Part shown: piece after piece, positions 5,995 to 12,684 of the stretch
How positions within the stretch are numbered: position 1 is the stretch's first letter
How the letters are laid out: each line of letters begins with the position of its first letter
The notes under the pieces: model-generated
Told to the model about the DNA's origin: nothing
What the model saw: only the letters and a program-made list of their open reading frames with translations
Database searches by the model: none
Program-made: the position numbers and the translations under genes
Assembly: GCA_031284185.1 (NCBI GenBank)
Contig: JAITAJ010000360.1
Span: 1-13,001 of the forward strand
Reading direction: 5' to 3'
DNA: 13,001 bases
Source of the DNA: Accumulibacter sp.
GTDB lineage: Bacteria; Pseudomonadota; Gammaproteobacteria; Burkholderiales; Rhodocyclaceae

Positions 5995-7554
5995 ATGACG
6001 ACGGAAGGGAAAACGAAGAAAAGTCTGGAGGAGCTGAGAGAGCTGCGCGGACGGGCGATGCTGGGAGGCGGCCAGAAGCGGATCGACCAGCAGCACGAAC
6101 GGGGTAAGCTGACGGCGCGGGAACGCTTGGGACTTTTGCTGGACGAAGACTCGTTCCAGGAATTTGGCGCCCTGGCGACGCATGGACTCAGCGCGTTCGG
6201 ACTGGACAAGCAACGATACCCGGGAGATGGCGTCGTCACCGGCTTCGGCAAGATCAACGGGCGGCGGGTGGCGGTCTTCTCGCAAGACTTTACGGTGATG
6301 GGCGGCTCCTTCTCCGAAGTCCAATCGCAAAAGATCAGCCGGATCCAGGACAAGGCGCTCGAAGCCGGCATCCCCTTGATCGGGCTGGGCGACTCCGGCG
6401 GCGCGCGCATCCAGGAAGGCGTGCGCAGCCTGGCGGCCTACGGCGAAGTCTTCGTGCGCAACGTCCTCGCCTCCGGCGTCATCCCGCAGATATCGCTCAT
6501 TCTCGGCCCCTGCGCGGGCGGCGCGGTCTACTCCCCGGCACTCACCGACTTCATCATCATGGCCGGCGAAGGCTATATGTTCCTCACCGGACCCGAAGTC
6601 ATCAAGGCCGTGACGGGCGAACAAGTCTCGGTCGAAGAACTCGGCGGCGCCGAAGTACACACCGGCAAGAGCGGCGTGGCCCACCTGGACGCCGCCAGCG
6701 AAGAAGAAGGCATTGCGCTGGCCAAGACCCTGCTCGCCTACCTGCCGCAGAACAACAACGAAGAGGCTCCGCGGATCGTCAGCGAAGACCCGATCGAACG
6801 CATGGACGAAGCGCTGAACAGCCTCATCCCGGACGGCGACAACACCCCCTACGACATCCGAGACGCGATCGAAGCCATCTTCGACCGGGAAAGTTTCCTC
6901 GAAGTCCAGCCCAACTACGCCGCCAACGCTGTCGTCGGCTTTGCGCGGATGGACGGCTACGCCGTCGGCATCGTCGCCAACCAGCCCTGCTACATGTCCG
7001 GCGCGCTCAACATCGACGCCTCCGACAAGATCGCCCGGCACATCCGGCTATGCGACGCCTTCAACGTCCCGATCGTCACCTTCATCGACTGTCCCGGCTT
7101 CCTGCCCGGCACCGGGCAGGAATACGGCGGCGTCATCCGGCACGGCGCCAAGATCATCTACGCCTACTGCGAAGCCACGGTGCCGAAAGTCTCCATCGTC
7201 ACGCGCAAGGCCAGGGGCGGCGCCTACGTCGCCATGAGTTCGCGGCAGATGCGCACCGACATCACCTTCGCCTGGCCGACCGGCCAGATCGCCGTCATGG
7301 GCGCCGAAGGCGCGGTCAAGATACTTTACCGGGACGAAATCAAGAATGCCGCCGACCCCAAGGTGCGCGAGCAGGAGATCCTCGCCGAATACCGCGAACA
7401 CTTCTTCAATCCTTACCGTGCCGCCGACGTCGGACAGATCGACGAAATCATCGAACCGCGCGAATCGCGGCCACGGGTAGCGCGCGCGCTGGAAATCCTG
7501 CGCACCAAAGTACAACAGAACCCCGCCAAGAAACACGGACTCACCCCGATCTGA
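5995..7554 (+). CDS. mmdA: Methylmalonyl-CoA decarboxylase alpha subunit (carboxyltransferase)
   Basis: This subunit transfers the carboxyl group from methylmalonyl-CoA to protein-bound biotin, the first half-reaction of the Na+-pumping decarboxylase, at the inner face of the membrane. The 519 residues form the two crotonase-like halves of the propionyl-CoA carboxylase beta / MmdA / transcarboxylase 12S family. Oxyanion-hole motifs are GDSGGARIQEG (132-142) and GPCAGGAVYSPAL (171-183) in the first half, and PGFLPGTGQEYGG (367-379) and RGGAYVAM (407-414) in the second. Residue 412, corresponding to the acyl-chain selecting Asp in PccB, is Val. The start at 5995 has AAGGAG; the upstream in-frame ATG at 5914 has no ribosome site. 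The neighbouring OadG-, biotin- and OadB-type genes exclude a simple propionyl-CoA carboxylase. Glutaconyl-CoA decarboxylase is less likely because its alpha subunit is longer. Confidence 0.92.
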   Translation: MTTEGKTKKSLEELRELRGRAMLGGGQKRIDQQHERGKLTARERLGLLLDEDSFQEFGALATHGLSAFGLDKQRYPGDGVVTGFGKINGRRVAVFSQDFTVMGGSFSEVQSQKISRIQDKALEAGIPLIGLGDSGGARIQEGVRSLAAYGEVFVRNVLASGVIPQISLILGPCAGGAVYSPALTDFIIMAGEGYMFLTGPEVIKAVTGEQVSVEELGGAEVHTGKSGVAHLDAASEEEGIALAKTLLAYLPQNNNEEAPRIVSEDPIERMDEALNSLIPDGDNTPYDIRDAIEAIFDRESFLEVQPNYAANAVVGFARMDGYAVGIVANQPCYMSGALNIDASDKIARHIRLCDAFNVPIVTFIDCPGFLPGTGQEYGGVIRHGAKIIYAYCEATVPKVSIVTRKARGGAYVAMSSRQMRTDITFAWPTGQIAVMGAEGAVKILYRDEIKNAADPKVREQEILAEYREHFFNPYRAADVGQIDEIIEPRESRPRVARALEILRTKVQQNPAKKHGLTPI

Positions 7555-7630
7555 CTTCGGTCCGAGGGGAAGAGAAAGGAACGGAACTGGAAATGAAACG
7601 ACAACCCTTCACGACAGACGCGAGGCAACG

Positions 7631-8050
7631 ATGGAAAACATAAGCTGGGGCCTGGAAATGACGGTGCTGGGCATGGGGCTGGTCTTTTCCTTGCTGATCC
7701 TGCTCTGGCTGCTGCTCATGATCGTCCTCAAACTGGACAAGGGAGACGAGCCGGAAGAAAGCGGGCAAGAAGCCGATGAACAAGCCGCCACCGTCGAAGC
7801 CGAACGCATTGCCGCAGTCGCCGGCGGCGCCGTGGGCGCGCAGACGCCCGAACGGCCGACGGTCAACGGCATGCCGGCCGACCTCGTCGCGGCGATACTC
7901 GTCGCCGCCCACAAGCACCGCCAAACCATGCGGCGCCAGGCGGCGCCGCTCGCGCGCGCCGTCTGGCCGGGAAGCCAACTCTTTGCCAGCCGCTGGCTGG
8001 CCACGGGCCGCGCGCGGCAAATCAACGACTGGCAGCCGAGAGGAAAATGA
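7631..8050 (+). CDS. mmdD: Decarboxylase small membrane subunit (OadG/MmdD type)
   Basis: This 139-residue protein anchors the complex and links the carboxyltransferase to the membrane beta subunit. One transmembrane segment (TVLGMGLVFSLLILLWLLLM, 11-30) follows a short N-terminus. Next come an acidic Ala/Glu/Gln-rich linker (about 37-65), a short helical region (DLVAAILVAAHKHRQTMRRQ) and a basic, Trp-containing C-terminus. This is the layout of the OadG family, which is poorly conserved, so assignment rests largely on position and shape. GAGG precedes the start by 7 bases. The gap to mmdA is 76 bases, and the stop overlaps the mmdC start by 4 bases (ATGA), indicating translational coupling. 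Confidence 0.85.
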   Translation: MENISWGLEMTVLGMGLVFSLLILLWLLLMIVLKLDKGDEPEESGQEADEQAATVEAERIAAVAGGAVGAQTPERPTVNGMPADLVAAILVAAHKHRQTMRRQAAPLARAVWPGSQLFASRWLATGRARQINDWQPRGK

Positions 8051-8565
8051 TGCGACGCTATACTCTGAACATCAGTGGCCGAGAATTCATCGTCGACGTT
8101 CAAGAAACCGACGCCGACAACTTTGAAGTCATCGTCGGCGACGAAACCTATGAGGTCAACCTGGCCGGCGGCGAAAACCTCAACGAAACCCGGATCGCCC
8201 CCGGTCTCGCGCCGGGCGCCGCCAGCGCCGCGGCCCCCGTCGCGCGCAAGGCCGCTCCGCCCCGCCCCGCCCCCGCGGCAGCCCCGGCCACCGCGGGAGC
8301 CGCCGCCCCGGTGGCGACCGCCCGCAAACCGTCGGGCGGTGGCGGCAAAGGCACCCAGACTGCCCCGATGCCCGGCGTCGTCCTCGAAGTCGACGTCAAA
8401 CCGGGCGACACCGTCACCCGTGGGCAGCAAGTCGCCATTCTCGACGCGATGAAAATGCACAACGTCATCGGCGCCGCGCAGGCCGGCACCATCGCCGAAG
8501 TCTACGTCACCGCCGGGCAATCCGTAGACCACGGCACGCCGCTCCTCAAATTCAAGGAGGAATGA
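8047..8565 (+). CDS. mmdC: Biotin carboxyl carrier subunit of methylmalonyl-CoA decarboxylase
   Basis: MmdC carries the biotin that shuttles the carboxyl group between MmdA and MmdB. Its 172 residues comprise a short N-terminal domain (1-48, beginning MMRRYTLNISGREFIVDV), a flexible Ala/Pro linker (about 50-95) and a C-terminal biotinyl domain (about 103-172). The biotin lysine is Lys136 in DAMKMHN; most carriers have AMKME or AMKMQ, so the His after MKM is mildly unusual. Other biotinyl-domain marks are APMPGVVLEVDVKPGDTV and GTPLLKF. Start codons at 8047 and 8050 are both possible; 8047 gives the ATGA overlap with mmdD. A biotin-protein ligase is needed but is not in this window. Confidence 0.92.
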   Translation: MMRRYTLNISGREFIVDVQETDADNFEVIVGDETYEVNLAGGENLNETRIAPGLAPGAASAAAPVARKAAPPRPAPAAAPATAGAAAPVATARKPSGGGGKGTQTAPMPGVVLEVDVKPGDTVTRGQQVAILDAMKMHNVIGAAQAGTIAEVYVTAGQSVDHGTPLLKFKEE

Positions 8566-8568
8566 GCC

Positions 8569-9693
8569 ATGATCGACCAAGAAATGATCGGTGCCCTACT
8601 GAAAGGCGTCAACGGCGTCACCTGGCAAGCGCTGGTGATGATCGCGATCTCCTTCGTCCTCTTCTATCTGGCGATCGTCAAGGACTACGAACCGCTGCTG
8701 CTCCTGCCGATCGGCGCGGGCTGCATGTTGGCCAACCTGCCGCTCTCGCCGTTGATGGACAAACACGGCATGCTCACGATCCTGTACGAGGCTGGTGTCG
8801 GAAACGAACTCTATCCGCTGCTCATCTTCATCGGCATCGGCGCGCTGACCGACTTCGGGCCGCTCCTGGAAAACCCCAAATTCGTGTTGCTCGGCGCGGC
8901 GGGGCAATTCGGCATCTTCCTGACGCTGCTGCTGGCCCTGGCGCTCGGATTCAAGAGAAACGAAGCCGCCTCGATCGGCATCATCGGCGCGATCGACGGA
9001 CCGACCTCGATCTACGTCTCGGGCATTCTCGCCAAGCACATGCTCGGCCCCATCACCGTCGCGGCCTACAGCTACATGTCGCTGGTGCCGATCATCATGC
9101 CGCCGGTGATCTACGCCTTGACCACCAAGGAAGAGCGGGCGATCCGCATGCCTTACAGCCAGCGCAGGATCAGTCGGCGCACGCGCATCATGTTCCCGAT
9201 CATCGTCACGGTGGTGATCGGCACCCTGGTCCCCTTCGCCACCCCGCTGATCGGCATGCTCATGCTCGGCAACCTGATGAAAGAATCGGGCGCGGTCGAA
9301 CGGCTGACCAAGGCATCCTCGAACGAAATCGCCAACATGGTGACCCTGTTCCTCGGCTTGGCGATCGGTTCGACGATGGTCGGCGTAGAGTTCCTGAAAA
9401 CCCAGACCCTGTTCATCCTGGTTCTTGGTCTGTTGGCCTTCGGGCTTGACTGCGCGGCGGGCGTCTGTTTCGCCAAGCTCCTCAACTGGCTTTCCGGTGG
9501 CAAGGTGAACCCGATCATTGGCGCGGCGGGCATCAGCGCCTTCCCGATGGCCGCCCGTGTCTGTCAGCGCCTCGCCCAGCGGGAAAACTTCGACAACTTC
9601 CTCCTCATGCACGCCATGGGCGCCAATGCCGCCGGCCAGATCGCCTCCGTCGTCGCCGGCGGCGTCGTCCTCGCGCTCATGGGGGCAGGATGA
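8569..9693 (+). CDS. mmdB: Na+-translocating methylmalonyl-CoA decarboxylase beta subunit
   Basis: MmdB decarboxylates carboxybiotin and couples this to Na+ export. The 374-residue length matches MmdB (about 373) rather than the 433-residue OadB. It is very hydrophobic, with about nine to ten membrane segments. The functional residues known from Klebsiella OadB are all present with a constant offset of 59 or 60: Asp143 in IIGAIDGPTS (OadB Asp203), Tyr169 (Tyr229), Asn314 and Gly318 in VNPIIG (Asn373, Gly377), Ser323 in GISAFPMAAR (Ser382) and Arg330 (Arg389). AAGGAGG lies 8 bases upstream, and the start is 3 bases after the mmdC stop. Its TGA stop is also the first three bases of repeat copy E. 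Confidence 0.95.
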   Translation: MIDQEMIGALLKGVNGVTWQALVMIAISFVLFYLAIVKDYEPLLLLPIGAGCMLANLPLSPLMDKHGMLTILYEAGVGNELYPLLIFIGIGALTDFGPLLENPKFVLLGAAGQFGIFLTLLLALALGFKRNEAASIGIIGAIDGPTSIYVSGILAKHMLGPITVAAYSYMSLVPIIMPPVIYALTTKEERAIRMPYSQRRISRRTRIMFPIIVTVVIGTLVPFATPLIGMLMLGNLMKESGAVERLTKASSNEIANMVTLFLGLAIGSTMVGVEFLKTQTLFILVLGLLAFGLDCAAGVCFAKLLNWLSGGKVNPIIGAAGISAFPMAARVCQRLAQRENFDNFLLMHAMGANAAGQIASVVAGGVVLALMGAG

Positions 9694-9933
9694 TCAGAGG
9701 ACAGATCGTTTGAGAGGACAGAAGACAGAAAAACCGGGCGCTCGGTCTTGCGTTCCTTACCCGGCGCGAAGCGCCGCAAGCTCATCTGTCATCTGTCTTC
9801 TCCAGTCTCTGTCCTCTGAAACCCGAGCGCTGGGTTTTCCACTCATCCGGCGCGAAGCGCCGCAAGCTCATCTGTCTTCTGTCTTCTCTAGCCTCTGTCT
9901 TCTGATTCTGTCCTCTGATTCTGTCCTCTGATC
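9691..9933. repeat. Modular palindromic repeat, copy E, two units
   Basis: The element begins in the mmdB stop codon (TGATCAGAGGACAGA) and ends at TCTGTCCTCTGATC (9920-9933). The 14 terminal bases, GATCAGAGGACAGA and TCTGTCCTCTGATC, are perfect inverted repeats. The first unit has a left arm, a palindrome (9729-9749) and a GC module only on the right. A second palindrome with GC module and arm follows (core 9819-9838, AAACCCGAGCGCTGGGTTTT). In that core CCC and GGG have changed together, keeping six outer pairs. Extra TCTGATTC units pad the right end. Confidence 0.9.
9729..9749 (+). terminator. Probable mmd operon terminator inside repeat copy E
   Basis: AAAAACCGGGCGCTCGGTCTT forms a stem of ACCG with CGGT extended by outer A/T pairs, about 35 bases after the mmdB stop. 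The 3' T run is interrupted by C, so it is weaker than the cores of copies A and C. A second core at 9819-9838 has GGGTTTT and could back it up. Confidence 0.45.
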
Positions 9934-9950
9934 TGATACTGTGATGTAGA

Positions 9951-9982
9951 TAAAAAAAATCCCGAGCCGGGTGGCTCGGGAT
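9951..9982 (-). terminator. Strong rho-independent terminator, minus strand
   Basis: ATCCCGAGCC (9959-9968) and GGCTCGGGAT (9973-9982) form a perfect 10-bp stem with a 4-base loop. Read on the minus strand, it is followed by eight T residues (9952-9959 as A on the plus strand). It is unrelated to the modular repeat. It ends minus-strand transcription arriving from the EamA-family gene or from a small RNA between them. Confidence 0.9.
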
Positions 9983-10135
9983 GTAAACCCCATCATTGCG
10001 ATGGGTCAGGGAGGGTCAAACATTGCCAGCGGAGAACGCTGAAGCAATGATCGAAGTCTACGTTTTACCCTGGCTTTTGTCTGTGAGGCTTTATGGCGGA
10101 ATGTGTAACGGTCTGTGCGCAATGCGCCCGGCGCG
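9983..10135 (-). other. Structured stretch before the terminator: 3' UTR or small RNA candidate
   Basis: No protein gene is convincing here. Read on the minus strand, 9983-10045 contains CAGCG-TTCTC-CGCTG (10027-10041) and CCCATC-GCAAT-GATGGG, followed at once by the strong terminator hairpin. Three stem-loops ending in a U run look like the 3' end of a small RNA, or a long 3' UTR of the transporter gene. I saw no clear promoter upstream and match it to no known RNA family. Confidence 0.3.
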
Positions 10136-11020
10136 TCATTTCCGTGACACTGAGCCGACGGCGCTCAGAATCAGCAGCGACGCGGAGACTTCACGCCAGC
10201 CGAGCGGTTCGCCAAGGAAGATGACGCCGCAGAGTACGCCGATCAGCGGCGTGGCCAGCGATGACAAGGACGAGACGGATACCGGCACCATCCGCATGAT
10301 GCGGTTCCATGCCCAATAACAGAACATGAAGGCGATGGAAACGTTGTAAAGCATGCCAAGGCTCGGCCAGAGGCTCGGCGCGACGAGACGGGAGGTCTCC
10401 AGCGGGATCGCCAGCGCGAATATCGGCACACTGCCGGTCAGCAGCATCCAGCCGGTCAGCGATGAAATCGGCATGGCGACCGGCAGGCGCTTGAAAAGTA
10501 CCACACCGATGGCCCAGTTCCAGGCGCTCAGGAGCATGCACGCGACGCCGACCGGCGCTTGCAGCATGCCTTCCACGCTGCCGCCCATGAGCACCGCGAT
10601 ACCGGCCAATCCGAGCAGCAGCCCGAAGACGGCGCGCGCCGTCAGCCGCTCGCCGAGGAAACGCATGGACAGAAGTGTCGACCAGAGGGGCATGGTGTAT
10701 CCCAGCAACGCCGCCCGGCCCGAGGGAAGCAACAGAACGCCGAAGATCAGCGGCGTATGCAGGGCCGTGACGTTGAAGGCTCCGAGCCATAATACGCGCC
10801 CCCACTGGCCGGCCGGAACCCTGAGCGGCACACCGCCGACCCGCGCCAGAATCAGCATCCCCAGGCCGCCGGACAGCAGGCAGACGGCGCGGAAGTAGAG
10901 CGGCGGAACTTCGGTCAACACCATCTTCATGATTGGCCAATTCGCGCCCCAGAAGAGGGAGAGCAGCGCCAGCAGCAATACCCCCTGCCGCGGCAAGCGA
11001 TCATGAGGACTCGGAATCAT
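10136..11020 (-). CDS. EamA/DMT-family inner-membrane transporter
   Basis: This 294-residue hydrophobic protein has two tandem EamA domains, about ten membrane segments, and the family marks LFWGANWPIMK (22-32) near the start and FLGERLT (121-127) and FLGEPLG (268-274) at the end of each half. The drug/metabolite superfamily exports amino acids, metabolites or drugs; the substrate cannot be predicted. The start at 11020 is chosen because the first helix begins soon after it and the total length is typical. Its ribosome site is weak, and the in-frame ATG at 11128 would add an unlikely 36-residue basic extension. It is a single gene with a terminator about 155 bases beyond its stop. Confidence 0.9.
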   Translation of the reverse strand: MIPSPHDRLPRQGVLLLALLSLFWGANWPIMKMVLTEVPPLYFRAVCLLSGGLGMLILARVGGVPLRVPAGQWGRVLWLGAFNVTALHTPLIFGVLLLPSGRAALLGYTMPLWSTLLSMRFLGERLTARAVFGLLLGLAGIAVLMGGSVEGMLQAPVGVACMLLSAWNWAIGVVLFKRLPVAMPISSLTGWMLLTGSVPIFALAIPLETSRLVAPSLWPSLGMLYNVSIAFMFCYWAWNRIMRMVPVSVSSLSSLATPLIGVLCGVIFLGEPLGWREVSASLLILSAVGSVSRK

Positions 11021-11138
11021 GTTCGTTGAAAACCGCGATCCCGGATGGCTCGGGGGAGAAAAAAAAGAAACATCTTGGTGCCTTCGGGTACTTTCCGCAA
11101 CACTCTGCAAGAGAGCACGCCATCGCAAGGCCGGGACA
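11021..11138. other. Upstream region of the transporter gene
   Basis: This short stretch contains an A8 run (T8 on the minus strand) near 11059-11066 and a small hairpin with a UUCG tetraloop on the plus strand (GTGCC-TTCG-GGTAC, about 11079-11092). I see no convincing promoter hexamers and no gene. Confidence 0.3.
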
Positions 11139-11271
11139 CGTTCCAGAGGACAGAATTTTGAGAGGACAGAAGACGGATCAGCTTGCGGCGCTTCGCGCCG
11201 GGTAAGGGACGAAAAACCGAGCGCTCGGTTTCTCTGTCTTCTGTCTTTTCAAATCTCTGTCCTCTGGAACG
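11139..11271. repeat. Modular palindromic repeat, copy F
   Basis: The left arm (11139-11174) and right arm (11236-11271) are reverse complements with four mismatches in 36 bases. The outermost 16 bases, CGTTCCAGAGGACAGA and TCTGTCCTCTGGAACG, match perfectly. They include a CGTTC/GAACG end not found in the other copies. A GC module (GCGGCGCTTCGCGCCGGG) is present only on the left, the mirror image of unit 1 in copy E. The central palindrome is at about 11212-11232. It lies between the start of the transporter gene and the dapB stop (11280-11282). Confidence 0.9.
11212..11232 (-). terminator. Probable bamE-dapB operon terminator inside repeat copy F
   Basis: The stem ACCGAGCGCTCGGT with A5 on the plus-strand left gives T5 after the hairpin when read on the minus strand. 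It lies about 48 bases past the dapB stop. Function is inferred from structure and position. Confidence 0.55.
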
Positions 11272-11279
11272 CCCCGAAC

Positions 11280-12086
11280 TCAACGCAGCCCGAGGACGTC
11301 CTGCATGTCGAAGAGGCCGTTCGCCTTGTCCGCCAGGAAATGGGCGGCGCGCAGGCTGCCCAGCGCATACGGCACGCGGCTCCCCGCCTTGTGACTGATC
11401 TCGACGCGCTCGCCGATGCCGCAATACATCACCGTGTGCTCCCCGACCATGTCCCCGCCACGAACCGAGGCAAAACCAATGGCCGATGGATCGCGCTCGC
11501 CCGTCACGCCTTCACGGTCAAAGACGGCGCATTGCTTGAGGTCGCGCCCGAGCGCGCCGGCGATCACCTCACCCATGCGCAAGGCGGTGCCCGAGGGCGC
11601 ATCGACCTTGAGCCGGTGATGCGCCTCGACGATCTCGATGTCGTAGCCTTGCGCCAGAATGCGAGAGGCCATGTCCAGCAGTTTGAACACTACATTGACG
11701 CCGACGCTCATGTTCGGCGCAAAGACCACCGGAATTTCCCGCGCCGCGTCGGCCACGGCCTGCTTGCCCGCGTCGTCCAGCCCGGTCGTGCCGATCACCA
11801 TCGCCACCTTGTGCCGCCGGCAGATCGCCAGATGATCGAGCGTGCCCTGTGGCCGCGTGAAATCGATCAGGCAGTCGGCCTGGGCAATCCCGGCCTCGGC
11901 ATCCGGGCTGACCCGAAGCTCGCACGGCAGACCGATCAACTCGCCGACACGCTTGCCGATCGACGGATGGCCCGGCGGCTCGATGGCCGCCGCCAGCCCG
12001 GCCGCGCCGTCCTTCAGTACCGCCTCGATGATCATCCGTCCCATCCGCCCCGTGGCCCCCACGACCGCGATCTTCAACGCATTCAT
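11280..12086 (-). CDS. dapB: 4-hydroxy-tetrahydrodipicolinate reductase
   Basis: DapB reduces hydroxy-tetrahydrodipicolinate with NAD(P)H in the lysine and meso-diaminopimelate pathway, in the cytoplasm. The 268 residues begin with the Rossmann motif VVGATGRMGR (8-17). They also carry VIGTTGL (97-103), APNMSVGVN (123-131) and the active-site signature EAHHRLKVDAPSGTA (154-168), where His156/His157 and Lys160 correspond to the catalytic His and Lys of E. coli DapB. The ATG at 12086 lies one base beyond the bamE stop, so the gene is probably translated from the bamE transcript. The order bamE-dapB beside divergent fur is familiar from betaproteobacteria. Confidence 0.97.
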   Translation of the reverse strand: MNALKIAVVGATGRMGRMIIEAVLKDGAAGLAAAIEPPGHPSIGKRVGELIGLPCELRVSPDAEAGIAQADCLIDFTRPQGTLDHLAICRRHKVAMVIGTTGLDDAGKQAVADAAREIPVVFAPNMSVGVNVVFKLLDMASRILAQGYDIEIVEAHHRLKVDAPSGTALRMGEVIAGALGRDLKQCAVFDREGVTGERDPSAIGFASVRGGDMVGEHTVMYCGIGERVEISHKAGSRVPYALGSLRAAHFLADKANGLFDMQDVLGLR

Positions 12087-12087
12087 A

Positions 12088-12564
12088 TCAGAACCCCATG
12101 CTTTCCATCATTTTTCCGAAAAACCCCTTCTCCTCGATCGGCGGCGCCTTCGTTCCCTCCTCGATCGAGCCGAGATCGATTTCGCGCATCCGGTTCTCCG
12201 GCTCCGCCGACACCTCCCCGGCCTGCATGGGCGACACGTCGCCGCCGACACGGGTCAGCCGGTCGCTTTCGTCGAAGAAGGTCGAGAATTTGCGCATTTC
12301 GACTTCGTTCGTGCTCCCCTTGCGCAGACTGTAAACATAGTCCCAGCGGTTGGCGTGGAACATGTCCATCAGGACCGGCGTTCCGAGGATGAATCGCACC
12401 TGATCCTTGGTCAGGCCGGGCCGGAGCCGTGACACCATGTCCTGCGTCAGGACGTTTCCCTGCTGAATGTCGATTCTGTACTCGCTGATGGGGCGTGGAA
12501 CCCAGGAGCACGCGCTCGCCGTGAAGGCGAGGAAAACAGCGGCCGCAATCCATCTGACTTTCAT
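12088..12564 (-). CDS. bamE: Outer-membrane assembly lipoprotein BamE (SmpA/OmlA)
   Basis: BamE is a lipoprotein of the BAM complex that inserts beta-barrel proteins into the outer membrane. The 158-residue precursor has a signal peptide (MKVRWIAAAVFLAFTASAC) with lipid-attachment Cys19; the -3 residue is Ala, weaker than the usual Leu. The domain follows: YRIDIQQGNVLTQDMVSRL, RPGLTKDQVRFILGTP and DMFHANRWDYVYSLRKG, all typical. A C-terminal tail of about 45 residues rich in Glu and Met makes it longer than E. coli BamE (113). The start at 12564 has GGGGAG upstream; longer in-frame starts run into fur on the other strand. The stop is one base before dapB. Confidence 0.95.
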   Translation of the reverse strand: MKVRWIAAAVFLAFTASACSWVPRPISEYRIDIQQGNVLTQDMVSRLRPGLTKDQVRFILGTPVLMDMFHANRWDYVYSLRKGSTNEVEMRKFSTFFDESDRLTRVGGDVSPMQAGEVSAEPENRMREIDLGSIEEGTKAPPIEEKGFFGKMMESMGF

Positions 12565-12684
12565 GCCACGAACGCTCCCCCGGTAAAATATTTTGCAGAA
12601 TGGCATTAAACTACCGCCTCGAATCAGAGGCCCAGCAAGTGGCATATCATAACCGAAAGAAGGCTTTCTTACCTCTCCACAGTC
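12565..12684. promoter_or_regulatory. Divergent bamE / fur promoter region
   Basis: These 120 bases must hold promoters in both directions. On the minus strand TATGAT (12646-12651 as ATCATA) is a good -10, with only a weak -35 (AGGTAA) 17 bases upstream. On the plus strand TATCAT overlaps the same bases. A/T-rich AAAATATTTT (12586-12595) is near the bamE start. I found no convincing Fur box. Confidence 0.4.

Noticed and set aside
5977..7041. Long minus-strand open frame opposite mmdA (and similar ones opposite mmdB and dapB)
   Set aside because: These are shadows of GC-rich codon bias; the plus-strand or opposite-strand products are clearly recognisable enzymes and the shadows have repetitive low-complexity composition.
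7593..7643. A 16-codon open frame starting just before mmdD and overlapping its start
   Set aside because: It is very short and has no clear function. It could couple translation of mmdA and mmdD, but nothing in the sequence supports it beyond the presence of a start codon.
9996..10319. Plus-strand open frame of 107 codons at the transporter 3' end
   Set aside because: It overlaps the transporter antisense, has no recognisable domain, and runs through the minus-strand stem-loops.
1..11271. Interpretation of the repeats as a CRISPR array
   Set aside because: Repeats are spread between genes with no regular spacers. They have long inverted arms and internal heptamers, unlike direct CRISPR repeats, and no cas genes are present.
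11139..11271. Interpretation of copy F as a classical MITE with target-site duplication
   Set aside because: It has perfect 16-base terminal inverted repeats, but no direct duplication of the flanking bases is visible, so transposition by a standard transposase is not shown.
12601..12684. Fur box in the bamE-fur intergenic region
   Set aside because: GGCATATCATAACC shares only a few bases with the GATAATGATAATCATTATC consensus and lacks the dyad.
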